Below, piece by piece: positions 1-8,609 of a stretch of DNA of 59,256 bases. The notes under the pieces are model-generated. The model did no database searches. It was not told where the DNA came from and saw only the letters and a list, made by a program, of their open reading frames with translations. The stretch is from Pseudomonadota bacterium (GTDB taxonomy: Bacteria; Pseudomonadota; Gammaproteobacteria; Steroidobacterales; Woeseiaceae). Each line of letters starts with the position of its first letter. Positions within the stretch are counted from its first letter, which is position 1. A program made the position numbers and the translations under genes. Where the stretch lies: assembly GCA_020027645.1 (NCBI GenBank), contig JAHKKM010000002.1, positions 1-59,256 of the forward strand, written 5' to 3'.

Positions 1-732
1 AAAAGATTCATCGGCCTGCATTTTTTCAATCCGGTTGCGATGTTGCCGCTGGTCGAGGTCATACGATGCCAGGACACCGAGCGCGAAATCCTCGATCTCG
101 GCTTCGCCTTCGTCAAAGCCATTGGCAAATTTCCGCTCGAGTGCGCAAGTTCCCCTGGCTTTGTCGTTAACCGCGTGCTCGCACCGTACATGGCAGAAGC
201 CATGCACCTGGCGGAATCGGGGGTCGCACTCATCGACATAGACCGGGCAGCCGAAGATTTCGGTATGCCCATGGGGCCGGTCGAACTTGTCGACAGCGTA
301 GGCATTGATGTCGCCCTGCACGTATCCAGGGTGTTGGGTGCCGAGTACGGGCGCCCGGTCCCCTCGCGACTTGCACAGATGGTGGAAAACGGTCAGCTGG
401 GGCGCAAATCGGGCCAGGGATTTTACAAATGGGCAGACGGCAAGGCCATCAAACCGGCATCCACCGGCAAAGTGCCGAAGGACGCCATGGACCGGCTGAT
501 GCTGCCAATGATCAATGAGGCAGTCGCCTGCTTGCATGAGGGCGTCGTTGCTGATGCCGACCTGCTGGATGCCGGCGTAATTTTTGGCACCGGGTTTGCG
601 CCATTTCGAGGTGGTCCGCTGCAGTATGCAAGGGACCGCGGGCCGGCAGAGATCGAGCGCACGCTGCGTGACCTGAGCAACAAATATGGCGAACGCTTTC
701 GCCCGCATGTCGGCTGGGCGCAGCTCCGCTGA
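1..732 (+). CDS. 3-hydroxyacyl-CoA dehydrogenase, C-terminal part (FadB/FadJ-type), 5' truncated by window edge
   Basis: The reading frame is open from the first base and ends at a TGA, so this is the last 243 codons of a longer gene. The visible part starts in the 3-hydroxyacyl-CoA dehydrogenase NAD-binding domain (GLHFFNPV, then the SSPGFVVNR motif that begins the C-terminal domain). It continues through two C-terminal 3HCDH repeats, with GMPMGPVELVDSVGID typical of the multifunctional beta-oxidation alpha subunit. Family knowledge: such proteins join an enoyl-CoA hydratase to this dehydrogenase and oxidise L-3-hydroxyacyl-CoA with NAD. The hydratase half and any partner thiolase lie outside the window, so FadB and FadJ cannot be separated here. 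The etfBA and acyl-CoA dehydrogenase genes near 26-29.7 kb would serve the same pathway. Confidence 0.9.
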   Translation, partial: KRFIGLHFFNPVAMLPLVEVIRCQDTEREILDLGFAFVKAIGKFPLECASSPGFVVNRVLAPYMAEAMHLAESGVALIDIDRAAEDFGMPMGPVELVDSVGIDVALHVSRVLGAEYGRPVPSRLAQMVENGQLGRKSGQGFYKWADGKAIKPASTGKVPKDAMDRLMLPMINEAVACLHEGVVADADLLDAGVIFGTGFAPFRGGPLQYARDRGPAEIERTLRDLSNKYGERFRPHVGWAQLR

Positions 733-901
733 AGCGAGATCAGTGCCAATTGAAGAGCTTTGGCGCCGTCAGCCACTGTTAAACTGTGCGTCGCATCACG
801 CTGCCGGACACGACGGTATCGGAAGCGGACAAATTGACGGTAGAATAAGGGCTTAGGCGAAAGCCCCATAACAACCAAGACGAGCATAGACAGGATGAAG
901 A

Positions 902-1939
902 ATGTCGGGTGAGCAGCTGGACATCAATCTGCTCAAGAACTTTTCCCCATTGGATGGTTTGAAGCGGGACAATCTGATTGCGCTGGCGCGCAAAGTCCAG
1001 ATCCGTGAACTGTCGCCACAGCAGATGCTGTTCAAGGAAGGCGACACGGAGAAACGAACCGTCTATGTCGTCTCGGGCTCCCTCGAGCTGCTTGACCAGG
1101 GCAAGGTGGTAGAGATTATTCAGGGTGGCAAAGACGCCGCCAGAAACCCGATTGCGCCGTTGTTTCCGCGCCGCGTGGCCGCGCGCGCACGGGACCGGGT
1201 CCAGTACATTTCGATCGACAGCGACCTGCTTGACGTCATGCTCACCTGGGACCAGACCGGGTCTTACGAGGTGTCTGAGTTGCAGGGCCAAACCGACGCC
1301 GGCGACGACTGGATGACGATGTTGTTGCAGACCAAAGCTTTTCACAAGATTCCACCCGCCAACATCCAGGCGATCTTCATGCGCATGCAGCAGATCAACT
1401 ACAAATCGGGTGACGTTGTATTGAAGCAGGGTTCGGAAGGCGACTTCTTTTACGTTCTCACCCGTGGCAAATGCCTTGTTACGCGTGAAACGCCGCTGAA
1501 CAAGGATGGCATCAAACTGGCGGAACTCTCCGTTGGCGATACCTTCGGCGAAGAAGCGCTGATCTCCGATGCCAAACGCAATGCCACGGTGACGATGCAG
1601 ACGGACGGATCCGTGATGCGTCTGGGTAAGGAAGATTTCAAACGCCTGCTGAACGAACCAATGCTCGACTGGTTGTCAGCGAAGGAAGCCGAGCAGATCG
1701 TCAGCGCCGGCGGCAAATGGCTGGATGTCCGCCTGCCATCTGAATTCGAAAACCACCACAAGGACGGCGCGATCAATATTCCACTTTACTTTATCCGCCT
1801 GAAGATCAATACGCTCGATCCGGCAATGAAGTATGTCGTTTGTTGCGATACAGGCCGGCGCAGTTCGGCGGGCGCTTACATCCTGAGTGAGCGCGGTTAT
1901 CATGCCTATGTCCTGAAAGGCGGCATCAACAGTAACTGA
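902..1939 (+). CDS. Protein with two cyclic nucleotide-binding domains and a C-terminal rhodanese domain
   Basis: The 345-residue protein has three parts. Residues about 15-115 form a poorly conserved cNMP-binding fold. Residues about 140-250 form a better one, with a phosphate-binding cassette (FGEEALISDAKRNATV at about 215-230) that keeps the FGE and the Arg used to hold the cyclic phosphate. Residues about 260-343 form a rhodanese domain with LDVR, then VCCDTGRRS at about 313-321, where a Cys sits at the start of the active-site loop. No helix-turn-helix, signal peptide or membrane segment is visible, so it is probably a cytoplasmic sensor whose output is the rhodanese module. The ATG is followed by SGEQLDINLLKNF, a usual start for this group. 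Function is unknown; the domain calls are firm. Confidence 0.85.
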   Translation: MSGEQLDINLLKNFSPLDGLKRDNLIALARKVQIRELSPQQMLFKEGDTEKRTVYVVSGSLELLDQGKVVEIIQGGKDAARNPIAPLFPRRVAARARDRVQYISIDSDLLDVMLTWDQTGSYEVSELQGQTDAGDDWMTMLLQTKAFHKIPPANIQAIFMRMQQINYKSGDVVLKQGSEGDFFYVLTRGKCLVTRETPLNKDGIKLAELSVGDTFGEEALISDAKRNATVTMQTDGSVMRLGKEDFKRLLNEPMLDWLSAKEAEQIVSAGGKWLDVRLPSEFENHHKDGAINIPLYFIRLKINTLDPAMKYVVCCDTGRRSSAGAYILSERGYHAYVLKGGINSN

Positions 1940-1991
1940 CTGTTTGGCTGCGGGCGCGCGGGCCTGGGTGCTGTATCGCTGCTAACGGCGC

Positions 1992-2330
1992 CTACATTGT
2001 GTGAGTGGGTTTGTCGCCGCCCAGCGCCCCGGCCAGGTAGTTCTCGATTTTCTTCTGCGTATTGCCCTGATCCTGATCGCTGAACTGAACGCCGATTCCG
2101 GTCGTTCGTTTGCCCTGTGCGCCCTTCGGCGTCATCCAGATGACGGTTCCGGCTACCGGAATCTTCTCGTCCTCTCCCATCAGGTTGAGCAACATGAAAA
2201 CTTCGTCACCCAGGCGATATGAGCTGTTGGTCGGGATGAACAGACCGCCATTGACGACGAAAGGCATGTACGCGAGATACAGCGCACTCTTGTCCTTGAT
2301 CGTCAGTGTCAGCAATCCTGGTTTGGTCAT
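1992..2330 (-). CDS. pilZ: PilZ-domain protein, type IV pilus assembly PilZ family
   Basis: The 112-residue protein begins GLLTLTIKDKSALYLAYMPF and contains NGGLFIPTN and GIGVQFS, closely matching the founding PilZ of pseudomonads rather than generic PilZ domains. It lacks an N-terminal RxxxR motif, the element that most c-di-GMP-binding PilZ domains use, so direct c-di-GMP binding is doubtful. Family knowledge: this PilZ acts with the pilus extension motor and FimX-type proteins in type IV pilus biogenesis. It is the last gene of a minus-strand run, 5 bp after holB, the same position as in Pseudomonas and Xanthomonas, which supports the name. No other pilus gene lies in the window. Confidence 0.88.
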   Translation of the reverse strand: MTKPGLLTLTIKDKSALYLAYMPFVVNGGLFIPTNSSYRLGDEVFMLLNLMGEDEKIPVAGTVIWMTPKGAQGKRTTGIGVQFSDQDQGNTQKKIENYLAGALGGDKPTHTM

Positions 2331-2335
2331 GCCTG

Positions 2336-3316
2336 TTACCTGGTAAAACTCAATCTCAAGCTGTCGGAGTCACCGGCCGATCGACAATCCCGCAGGCCCT
2401 CTGCCCAGTCGATCAACAGACTCTCCAAAGTCAGCTGCACGTTATAGGAACCGTCAGCCTGACTCCGGATCCGGTTAATCATGTCTAGATAACAGAACAG
2501 TTTTCGCCTGTCCATGCGTTGCAGCACAAAATCCGGCACTACCGCGGCTGTTTCTGCAGCCTGGCCGAACGAGCGGCGGATGCCGTACTCCACCTGCCGG
2601 CACAACCAGTCCAGCACGAATACGGTATCGAAGCGTAACCAGCGTGCAGCAGTTTCCAGCGGCTGAGCCTCGTTATTCGCCAGCGCGGCAAAATCCCGGG
2701 CCATTGCCTCAGCATCGTCCTGCCGTTCCGCCTCATCGAGCACCCGGAGCGGTGCTTTGTCGGCCAGGCGAAGTGCTGCCTCCCAGTGATCCGAGCGCTT
2801 GAGCCGGGACAGCCAGGCCAGGCTTTCGGCAAGCTTGGGCAGGGCTATTTCCACCCGCTGGCAACGACTTACGATGGTCGCCGGGAGGCGCCCGGCCCTG
2901 TCCACGACGAGGATCAGCAGCGCATTGCCGGCAGGTTCTTCAAGGGTCTTGAGCAGGCTGTTGGCGGCGCTGGCGGTCATCGCGTCGGCGGGTTCGATGA
3001 CGGCCACCTTGCCCAGACCGTCGTAACTGGTCAGAGACAGGTCGGCAATCAATTCCCGAACGGCCTCGACACCAATAGCAGTTTTGTCTTCCGGCGGATT
3101 CAGCCAGCGCAGGTCCGCAAGCTCGGGTACTTCCAGTGGGAAGCCCGGCATGGACGCAGCCGCCAGCTTGCCCAGGTGGCGTTTTGCAAGCCACACAGCA
3201 AGGCAGCGTTTGCCCACGCCAACCGGCCCAAGCAACATCATGGCGTGCGGCATACGGCCCTGGGCGATGCGCTCTTCCAGGCTTTGAGTGGCATCTTTGA
3301 GCCAGGGTAAATCCAT
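2336..3316 (-). CDS. holB: DNA polymerase III subunit delta'
   Basis: This AAA+ clamp-loader subunit has a P-loop region GPVGVGKRC near residue 30, the VIEPADAMTASAANSLLKTLEEP segment of the delta'/gamma family, and the sensor motif VSRCQRVE. The C-terminal third forms the oligomerisation collar. The Cys-rich zinc module of gamma/tau is absent, as expected for bacterial delta' proteins of this lineage. In the replisome it forms the clamp loader with gamma/tau and delta to load the beta clamp. An ATG at 3316 is taken as start (MDLPWLKDATQ); a TTG three codons upstream at 3325 is also possible. Its position between tmk and pilZ is conserved in gammaproteobacteria. Confidence 0.92.
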   Translation of the reverse strand: MDLPWLKDATQSLEERIAQGRMPHAMMLLGPVGVGKRCLAVWLAKRHLGKLAAASMPGFPLEVPELADLRWLNPPEDKTAIGVEAVRELIADLSLTSYDGLGKVAVIEPADAMTASAANSLLKTLEEPAGNALLILVVDRAGRLPATIVSRCQRVEIALPKLAESLAWLSRLKRSDHWEAALRLADKAPLRVLDEAERQDDAEAMARDFAALANNEAQPLETAARWLRFDTVFVLDWLCRQVEYGIRRSFGQAAETAAVVPDFVLQRMDRRKLFCYLDMINRIRSQADGSYNVQLTLESLLIDWAEGLRDCRSAGDSDSLRLSFTR

Positions 3317-3352
3317 ATTTATCAAAAAATAATGCTCGCTTATTAATCGACT

Positions 3353-3982
3353 TTAAGGGCCAAGAACCCGTGCCATGGCCCGAGTTATGGAAGCCTGGAC
3401 TTCGGCAATCGGCCGGCTCGCATCCACTACATAAAAGCGCTTTGGATAAGCAGCGGCGAGATCGAGATAGCCGTTGCGCACTCGTGTATAGAATGAGGCC
3501 TGTTCCGATTCGAGACGGTCGGTACGGCCGCGTGCACCCGCCCGCGCCATGCCGACAGCCGCAGGAGCGTCCAGAAGTATGGTCAGTTGCGGCTCGAGAC
3601 CGTCCTGGACCCAGTCGGCAAGGCGGTTGATCATTTCCATGTTCAAGCCTCGGCCGCTGCCCTGATAGGCCCTGCTGGCATCGGTAAACCGGTCGCAAAC
3701 CACCCAGTCGCCGCGATCAAGCGCCGGGCGGATGGCATTTTGCAGGTGCAGAGATCGGGCTGCGAAGAACAACAGCAATTCGGCGACATCGGGCACTGGC
3801 TCATGGCCGTGTTCCAGCAGCAACTCGCGTATCGACTCGGCCATCGGTGTGCCGCCAGGCTCGCGCGTGCGAAATACGGTGTGCCCGGCAGATTCGATCA
3901 GCTGGGAAAGGAATTCGATATTGGTCGATTTGCCGACACCTTCGATGCCTTCCACGGTAATGAATGTCCCTTTGCCCATCAT
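3353..3982 (-). CDS. tmk: Thymidylate kinase (dTMP kinase)
   Basis: The protein phosphorylates dTMP to dTDP with ATP. At 209 residues it has the family's usual length. The P-loop EGIEGVGKST lies near residue 11, REPGGTP follows, DRFTDASRAYQGSGRG carries the DR(Y/F) motif, and the LID region ARGRTDRLE is near residue 150. Arg residues in the LID, with Gly-rather-than-Arg in the P-loop, suggest the E. coli-type (type II) enzyme. The start ATG overlaps the stop of mltG (ATGATG context), so the two genes are probably translationally coupled. The frame could begin at either of two adjacent ATGs. Confidence 0.96.
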   Translation of the reverse strand: MMGKGTFITVEGIEGVGKSTNIEFLSQLIESAGHTVFRTREPGGTPMAESIRELLLEHGHEPVPDVAELLLFFAARSLHLQNAIRPALDRGDWVVCDRFTDASRAYQGSGRGLNMEMINRLADWVQDGLEPQLTILLDAPAAVGMARAGARGRTDRLESEQASFYTRVRNGYLDLAAAYPKRFYVVDASRPIAEVQASITRAMARVLGP

Positions 3983-5028
3983 CGCCCTTTTGTCGCCTGC
4001 CGGTTCGCTCTTTGCCGGGCCAGTAGCTCGCGTACCGCGGCTTCGTGCTGTTCGACCGTTTCGGAAAACTTGTGGCCGCCATCACCCAGACCCGTGGCGA
4101 CGAAGTACAGGTCATTGCCCGGTTCCGGATGCAGGACCGCTTTGATCGCCTCGCGTCCCGGCATCGCGATCGGTGTCGGCGGCAGTCCGCCACGCGTATA
4201 GGTATTGTAGGGCGTATCCGTTTGCAGATCAGCACGAGTCAGATTCCCATCAAACTTGTCACCGATCCCGTAAATCACGGTAGGGTCTGTCTGCAGTCTC
4301 ATACGCTGTTTCAATCGCCTGACGAAGACACCGGCAATACGCGCTCGCTCATCGACACGTGCCGTCTCTTTCTCGACGATCGAGGCAAGGATCAACGCCT
4401 CATAGGGATCGGACAACGGAACTGCCGGATCCCGCAGTGTCCATTCCTCGTTCAATGTCGCCTGCATGAGGTCGTATGCCTGGCGCAGCACTTCGGTGTC
4501 CCGTGTGCCGCGGGGGAAATGATAGGTCTCCGGAAGAAACAGTCCTTCCGCATGTGCATACGGCGAGCCGATTTCGGAGAGAAACCGCGTCAGGTCCTCC
4601 GTGCTTATCGTCATCCGGATTGCCGTGTTTCCAACCATGGCTGCCAGCATTTCACGCAGATTCCATCCCTCGATAATTGTGAAAGAATGAAGCTGCACAT
4701 CGCCAACGAGAAATGCATCCATCATGTCGCGTGCGGTCATGCCCTGCTTCAGTCTGTACTCGCCGGCCTGTATGGACCCGGCTATGCCGGTGAGACTGGC
4801 ATAAATGCGCAGTCCCTGCGGCCTGGAGATAACGCCCTGTGCCGCAAGCGTGTTGCTGATCGCAGTGAATGACGCCCCCGGCTCGATGACGAAAGTCATT
4901 TCTTCGTTCGCGATTGTGAGCGGTTCATCGAGGCTGGCAAGGACCAGGAACAGTGCGAGTGCTGCAACCACAATCGCCGATGCAAGTATCGCACCCGACA
5001 GCAGCAACCAGCGCTTCACAGGCGACAC
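3979..5028 (-). CDS. mltG: Endolytic murein transglycosylase MltG (YceG family)
   Basis: This 349-residue inner-membrane protein has one N-terminal membrane segment (about residues 6-31, LLLSGAILASAIVVAALALF) and a periplasmic YceG domain. The domain contains EGLFLPETYHF with the catalytic Glu, then ASIVEKET and QTDPTVIYG, and ends in TPYNTYTRGGLPPTPIAMPG, all signatures of the family. It cleaves nascent glycan strands and is thought to set glycan length as a terminator of synthesis. The gene overlaps pabC by 13 bp upstream and tmk by 4 bp downstream, in the conserved pabC-mltG-tmk-holB order. Confidence 0.95.
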   Translation of the reverse strand: MSPVKRWLLLSGAILASAIVVAALALFLVLASLDEPLTIANEEMTFVIEPGASFTAISNTLAAQGVISRPQGLRIYASLTGIAGSIQAGEYRLKQGMTARDMMDAFLVGDVQLHSFTIIEGWNLREMLAAMVGNTAIRMTISTEDLTRFLSEIGSPYAHAEGLFLPETYHFPRGTRDTEVLRQAYDLMQATLNEEWTLRDPAVPLSDPYEALILASIVEKETARVDERARIAGVFVRRLKQRMRLQTDPTVIYGIGDKFDGNLTRADLQTDTPYNTYTRGGLPPTPIAMPGREAIKAVLHPEPGNDLYFVATGLGDGGHKFSETVEQHEAAVRELLARQRANRQATKGR

Positions 5029-5864
5029 TCATCTATGCCGGAGTTTGCAAGCGACTTCATGACCCGCTGAGTTGTCGGCCCGGGCGCAGTATACGAACTG
5101 GTGCCGCAGCGGCGCACGGGCCAAATTCCGATCTGGCTGTTGCTCAGGAACACTTCGCGGCAGTCCGTCAATTTGCGAACCGGTACGGGCTCCACAGTGA
5201 CTGGCAAGCCGTGAGTCTCCGACAAGGCAATGATATGCCGCCGCATCACACCACTCACACCAGCAGTTGTAACCGCGGGCGTCAACAAGCCACCATTTGA
5301 TACCAGGAACAGATTGCTCATGGTGCCACAAATGATGTTGCCATCGGTGTCCAGCATCAGACCCTCAGCGATCGACTCGCTCTGCCACTCATTTCTGGCA
5401 AGAACCTGCTCTAGCCTGTTTAACGACTTGATACCTGCCAGTGCTGGTTGCGGCCCCAAGCGCAAATTACAAATCCGTACTTCGACGCCGTGAGTCCAGC
5501 AGTCGCGCACGTGCACAGGTGATTCGAATATGCCGAGCATGATGCGTGGAACAGAGTCACTTGAAAACCGATAACCCCGCGGTCCGGATCCGCGTGTTAC
5601 TACGAACTTGGCTACGCCGCTGCCGTGGCAAGCGGTCTTGCCGATTGCATCCTCGAGCATGTCAAGTAGCACGTCGGTCGCCGGTAGGTCCATGCCGAGG
5701 CGCGCACAGCCGATCTGCAATCGTTCCATATGCAGGTCTGGCAGGCGCGGCCGGCCCTGTCGAATTGCGATCGTATCAAACACGCCGTCACCGTATTGCA
5801 ATCCGCGATCATCGACAGGCACGGTCTTGATTGCACCATCGATGTCGAACCATCCCATCGTCAT
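5016..5864 (-). CDS. pabC: Aminodeoxychorismate lyase
   Basis: This fold-type IV PLP enzyme converts 4-amino-4-deoxychorismate to 4-aminobenzoate and pyruvate for folate synthesis. RGLQYGDGVFDT is near the N-terminus, the PLP-binding Lys is in GIKSLNRLEQV at about residue 145, and EGLMLDTDGNIICGTMSNLF matches the cofactor phosphate region. The length of 282 residues is normal. The start codon overlaps the stop of pabB (ATGA), so the two steps of aminobenzoate synthesis are encoded together. Similarity to branched-chain aminotransferases is expected for the fold, but the pabB and mltG neighbours settle the call. Confidence 0.93.
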   Translation of the reverse strand: MTMGWFDIDGAIKTVPVDDRGLQYGDGVFDTIAIRQGRPRLPDLHMERLQIGCARLGMDLPATDVLLDMLEDAIGKTACHGSGVAKFVVTRGSGPRGYRFSSDSVPRIMLGIFESPVHVRDCWTHGVEVRICNLRLGPQPALAGIKSLNRLEQVLARNEWQSESIAEGLMLDTDGNIICGTMSNLFLVSNGGLLTPAVTTAGVSGVMRRHIIALSETHGLPVTVEPVPVRKLTDCREVFLSNSQIGIWPVRRCGTSSYTAPGPTTQRVMKSLANSGIDECRL

Positions 5865-7249
5865 TTCAGCGCCTCAAGAAGGCCCCTGGCCTTGGCCCGC
5901 GTCTCGGCGAGTTCTGCCTCCGGCTCCGAATCAGCAACAATGCCGGCGCCGGCGCGGAGTTGCAACGCGGCATCATGCAATACCATCGTACGTATCAGGA
6001 TATTGAGATCCATGCTGCCGTCGCGATTCAGGTAACCGAATGAACCGGTATAAGCGCCTCGCGGCGAGGCCTCCAGCTTTGCAATGATCTCCATACAGCG
6101 GACCTTCGGGCAACCGGTAATCGTGCCGCCCGGAAACACGGCACGGATAGCCATGCCTGGTGTGACCTCGGGGCGCAGCTTGCCACAGACATTGGACACT
6201 ATGTGATGCACGTGCGCATACGACTCGACCACCATCATCTCATTGACCTCGACACTCCCGGGCTCGCAAATACGCCCGAGATCATTGCGTTCCAGATCAA
6301 TGAGCATGATGTGCTCCGCGCGCTCCTTCTGGTTCGCAATAAGTTCGGCCGACAACCTGAGGTCCTGCGCCATTTCCGTCGATCGCGGCCGCGTACCCGC
6401 GATCGGCCGGGTCGACGCAATGCCATCGCGTACCGACAACAGCCGTTCCGGAGACGAGGAAATGATCCATCGATCACCCCATCGTGCGCAGCCGGCAAAT
6501 GGCGCCGGATTGGTCCGGGCCAGGCGTGCGTAAATCTCGGCTGCCGACAATCGAACCTCGAATGACCAGCCGCGTGACAGATTCGCCTGAAAGATATCAC
6601 CGGCAGCAATGTACTGTTTCGCACGATTTACAGCCTGCACGAAACGCTGCGGGTCTTCTTCGCTGATCGCAGGATTCGCGCGAATTTCCGCGCGATTTTC
6701 CGCGCGATGTTTCGAGCTGGAATTCGTGCGGGGATTCGCGCGACGATTGGTGCGGGGATTCATCGCAGCGATGGGCGCATCCTTTTTTTTCGATGCAGCC
6801 GCGGCAGTATTCAGGTCCGCCTGCATCACGCGGATGCAATCGCCTGCCGACTCTTCGCAGACGGCAAAGGTCCGGTTTTCCTTGTGATCGCGGATGAGCG
6901 CGGCCGGGCAGCGCACGGCGAACGCACGCGGCAGCAAGGTATCCGGTTGGAGTGTCAGGGTTGGCTCGATTTCGGCAGCCAGCTCGTAACCGAGATATAC
7001 AAACCAGCCACCGTGAAACGGTAATGCCGAATTGCAGCTTTCAGCTCGTTCGGTTTGCCACCATGCGTCCAGGGATTTGAGAAACCCGCCCGAGGTCGCT
7101 GCGCTGTCGGCGGTCAGCTGCCGGCCGGGAAAAGCCAAAAGTATGTCGTAACGGCCAAGAGCAGATTCGTGTGCCGTGCTTTGCAGCAGGAACGGGTATC
7201 GATCGACATCGGAGAATTGCAGCTCGCGCAGATTGACGTCAGTCAGAAT
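5861..7249 (-). CDS. pabB: Aminodeoxychorismate synthase component I, with non-canonical start
   Basis: The chorismate-binding domain makes up the C-terminal 260 residues (PIAGTRPRS, LIDLERNDLGR, VESYAHVHHIVSNV, FPGGTITGCPK, GAYTGSFGY). It aminates chorismate using ammonia from a glutaminase subunit not present here. The first ATG/GTG/TTG codon in frame is a TTG at 7138, but homologous sequence continues upstream: YPFLLQS and GRYDILLAFPG are the usual PabB N-terminus. The true start is therefore non-standard. The boundary given uses an ATT at 7249-7247; an ATC at 7261-7259 and a CTG overlapping the fabF stop at 7279 are alternatives. The motif is PIAGT, not the PIKGT of E. coli PabB, so TrpE is the main alternative; pabC next door argues for PabB. 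A repetitive Arg/Asn linker separates the two domains. Confidence 0.85.
   Translation of the reverse strand: MLTDVNLRELQFSDVDRYPFLLQSTAHESALGRYDILLAFPGRQLTADSAATSGGFLKSLDAWWQTERAESCNSALPFHGGWFVYLGYELAAEIEPTLTLQPDTLLPRAFAVRCPAALIRDHKENRTFAVCEESAGDCIRVMQADLNTAAAASKKKDAPIAAMNPRTNRRANPRTNSSSKHRAENRAEIRANPAISEEDPQRFVQAVNRAKQYIAAGDIFQANLSRGWSFEVRLSAAEIYARLARTNPAPFAGCARWGDRWIISSSPERLLSVRDGIASTRPIAGTRPRSTEMAQDLRLSAELIANQKERAEHIMLIDLERNDLGRICEPGSVEVNEMMVVESYAHVHHIVSNVCGKLRPEVTPGMAIRAVFPGGTITGCPKVRCMEIIAKLEASPRGAYTGSFGYLNRDGSMDLNILIRTMVLHDAALQLRAGAGIVADSEPEAELAETRAKARGLLEALK
6671..6764. repeat. Degenerate tandem repeat inside pabB, encoding an Arg/Asn-rich linker
   Basis: On the plus strand the unit reads approximately ggattcgcgcga or gtgcggggattc, recurring several times with substitutions (ttccgcgcga, ttttccgcgcga, tgcggggattcgcgcga, tgcggggattcat). 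Translated on the minus strand it gives the repeated NPRTN(R/S)RAN and RAENRAEIRANP segments, lying between the N-terminal domain and the chorismate-binding domain of PabB. All copies stay in frame. Confidence 0.7.
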
Positions 7250-7275
7250 CTCGCGCGTGATGAGGGCACCGGCTT

Positions 7276-8517
7276 TCAGTCCAGCGCCCGAAATACCAGG
7301 CTGCCGTTGGTACCACCGAAGCCGAATGAATTCGACATGGCGATTCTTACCTTGGCGCCCCTGGCAACATTTGGCACATAATCAAGATCGCATTCGGGAT
7401 CCGGGTTGTCGAGGTTGATTGTCGGCGGCAAGGTTTGATACTTGATCGCAAGCACCGAGAAAATGGCTTCGGCGACACCGGCGGCACCCAGCAAATGCCC
7501 GGTCACGGACTTGGTGGAACTGACTGCCAGCGATTTTGCCGCGCTACCGAATGCGCGTTTGATGCCGACGGTCTCGCCGATGTCGCCGGCTGGCGTCGAC
7601 GTGCCATGTGCATTGAGATAGTCGACGTCCGCCGGATTGACCCCGGCATCCTTCATTGCAGCGACCATACACTTCCTTGCACCCTCGCCGTCCGCGGGCG
7701 GCAACGTGATGTGATACGCATCGCCGCTCATGCCGAATCCGACCAGCTCGGCATAGATTTTCGCGCCACGCGCCCTGGCATGTTCGTATTCCTCCAGGAC
7801 CATGCAGCCAGCACCATTACTGAGCACAAAGCCGTCCCGGTCCCTGTCAAACGGACGGCTCGCTCTCTCCGGCTCGTCATTTCGCGTCGACATGGCCCTT
7901 GCCGAACAGAAGCCGCCGATTGCCGTCAGTGTCGTGGCAAATTCCGCGCCGCCGGCCAACATGACATCGGCATCACCGTAGACCACGGTTCTCGCCGCAA
8001 GGCCAATGCAATGGGTCGAGGTCGTACATGCAGTCACTACCGACAGATTGGGACCGGTAATGCCGTGCATGATGCTGACATTGCCCGAAATCATGTTGAT
8101 GATGCTGCCGGGAATGTAAAACGGCGAAATCTTGCGCGGCCCGCCTTCGATAAACTTGCTGTGATTGATCTCGATCGTCTGCAGACCGCCGATGCCGGCG
8201 CCCATGGCAATGCCGATCCTGTGATTATTGGCGTCGGTGATTTCCAGTCCGGAGTCGCGCAAGGCCATTACGCTCGCCGCGATACCATAGTGAATGAACG
8301 GATCCATTTTCCGCACATCCTTGGCCGGAATGAACTGGGACGCATCAAAATTGCTTACAACACCGGCGATCTGTGTGCTGAAAGCGCCAGGGTCAAACAG
8401 GTCGATGCGCCGGATGCCGGATTTACCGTCCCTGACACTGGCCCACGCCTCGTCGAGCTCGTTACCGACGGGCGAAACGATTCCCATGCCGGTGATAACG
8501 ACGCGTCGCTTGTTCAA
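7276..8517 (-). CDS. fabF: Beta-ketoacyl-ACP synthase II
   Basis: This condensing enzyme elongates acyl-ACP with malonyl-ACP in fatty acid synthesis. Its 413 residues carry the complete Cys-His-His triad: the nucleophilic Cys in VVTACTTSTH (about 163), His in NAHGTSTPAGD (about 303) and His in SVTGHLLGAAG (about 340). It ends with the usual NSFGFGGTNGSLVF. The gene follows acpP in the standard fabD-fabG-acpP-fabF order. Its TGA stop abuts the upstream part of the pabB reading frame, so translation of the two is probably coupled. Confidence 0.97.
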   Translation of the reverse strand: MNKRRVVITGMGIVSPVGNELDEAWASVRDGKSGIRRIDLFDPGAFSTQIAGVVSNFDASQFIPAKDVRKMDPFIHYGIAASVMALRDSGLEITDANNHRIGIAMGAGIGGLQTIEINHSKFIEGGPRKISPFYIPGSIINMISGNVSIMHGITGPNLSVVTACTTSTHCIGLAARTVVYGDADVMLAGGAEFATTLTAIGGFCSARAMSTRNDEPERASRPFDRDRDGFVLSNGAGCMVLEEYEHARARGAKIYAELVGFGMSGDAYHITLPPADGEGARKCMVAAMKDAGVNPADVDYLNAHGTSTPAGDIGETVGIKRAFGSAAKSLAVSSTKSVTGHLLGAAGVAEAIFSVLAIKYQTLPPTINLDNPDPECDLDYVPNVARGAKVRIAMSNSFGFGGTNGSLVFRALD

Positions 8518-8609
8518 TGAATTATCCGGGAGAACGTGGCAATACAGCCATCAACGATAGTAGCCGTGCTAATGCGGGTACGGCCGGTCGACCGCACCCG
8601 CCAAACGTA

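Noticed and set aside
7435..8520. Long plus-strand reading frame of 361 codons
   Set aside because: It is exactly antisense to fabF, has no family motifs, and is explained by high-GC codon bias on the coding strand.
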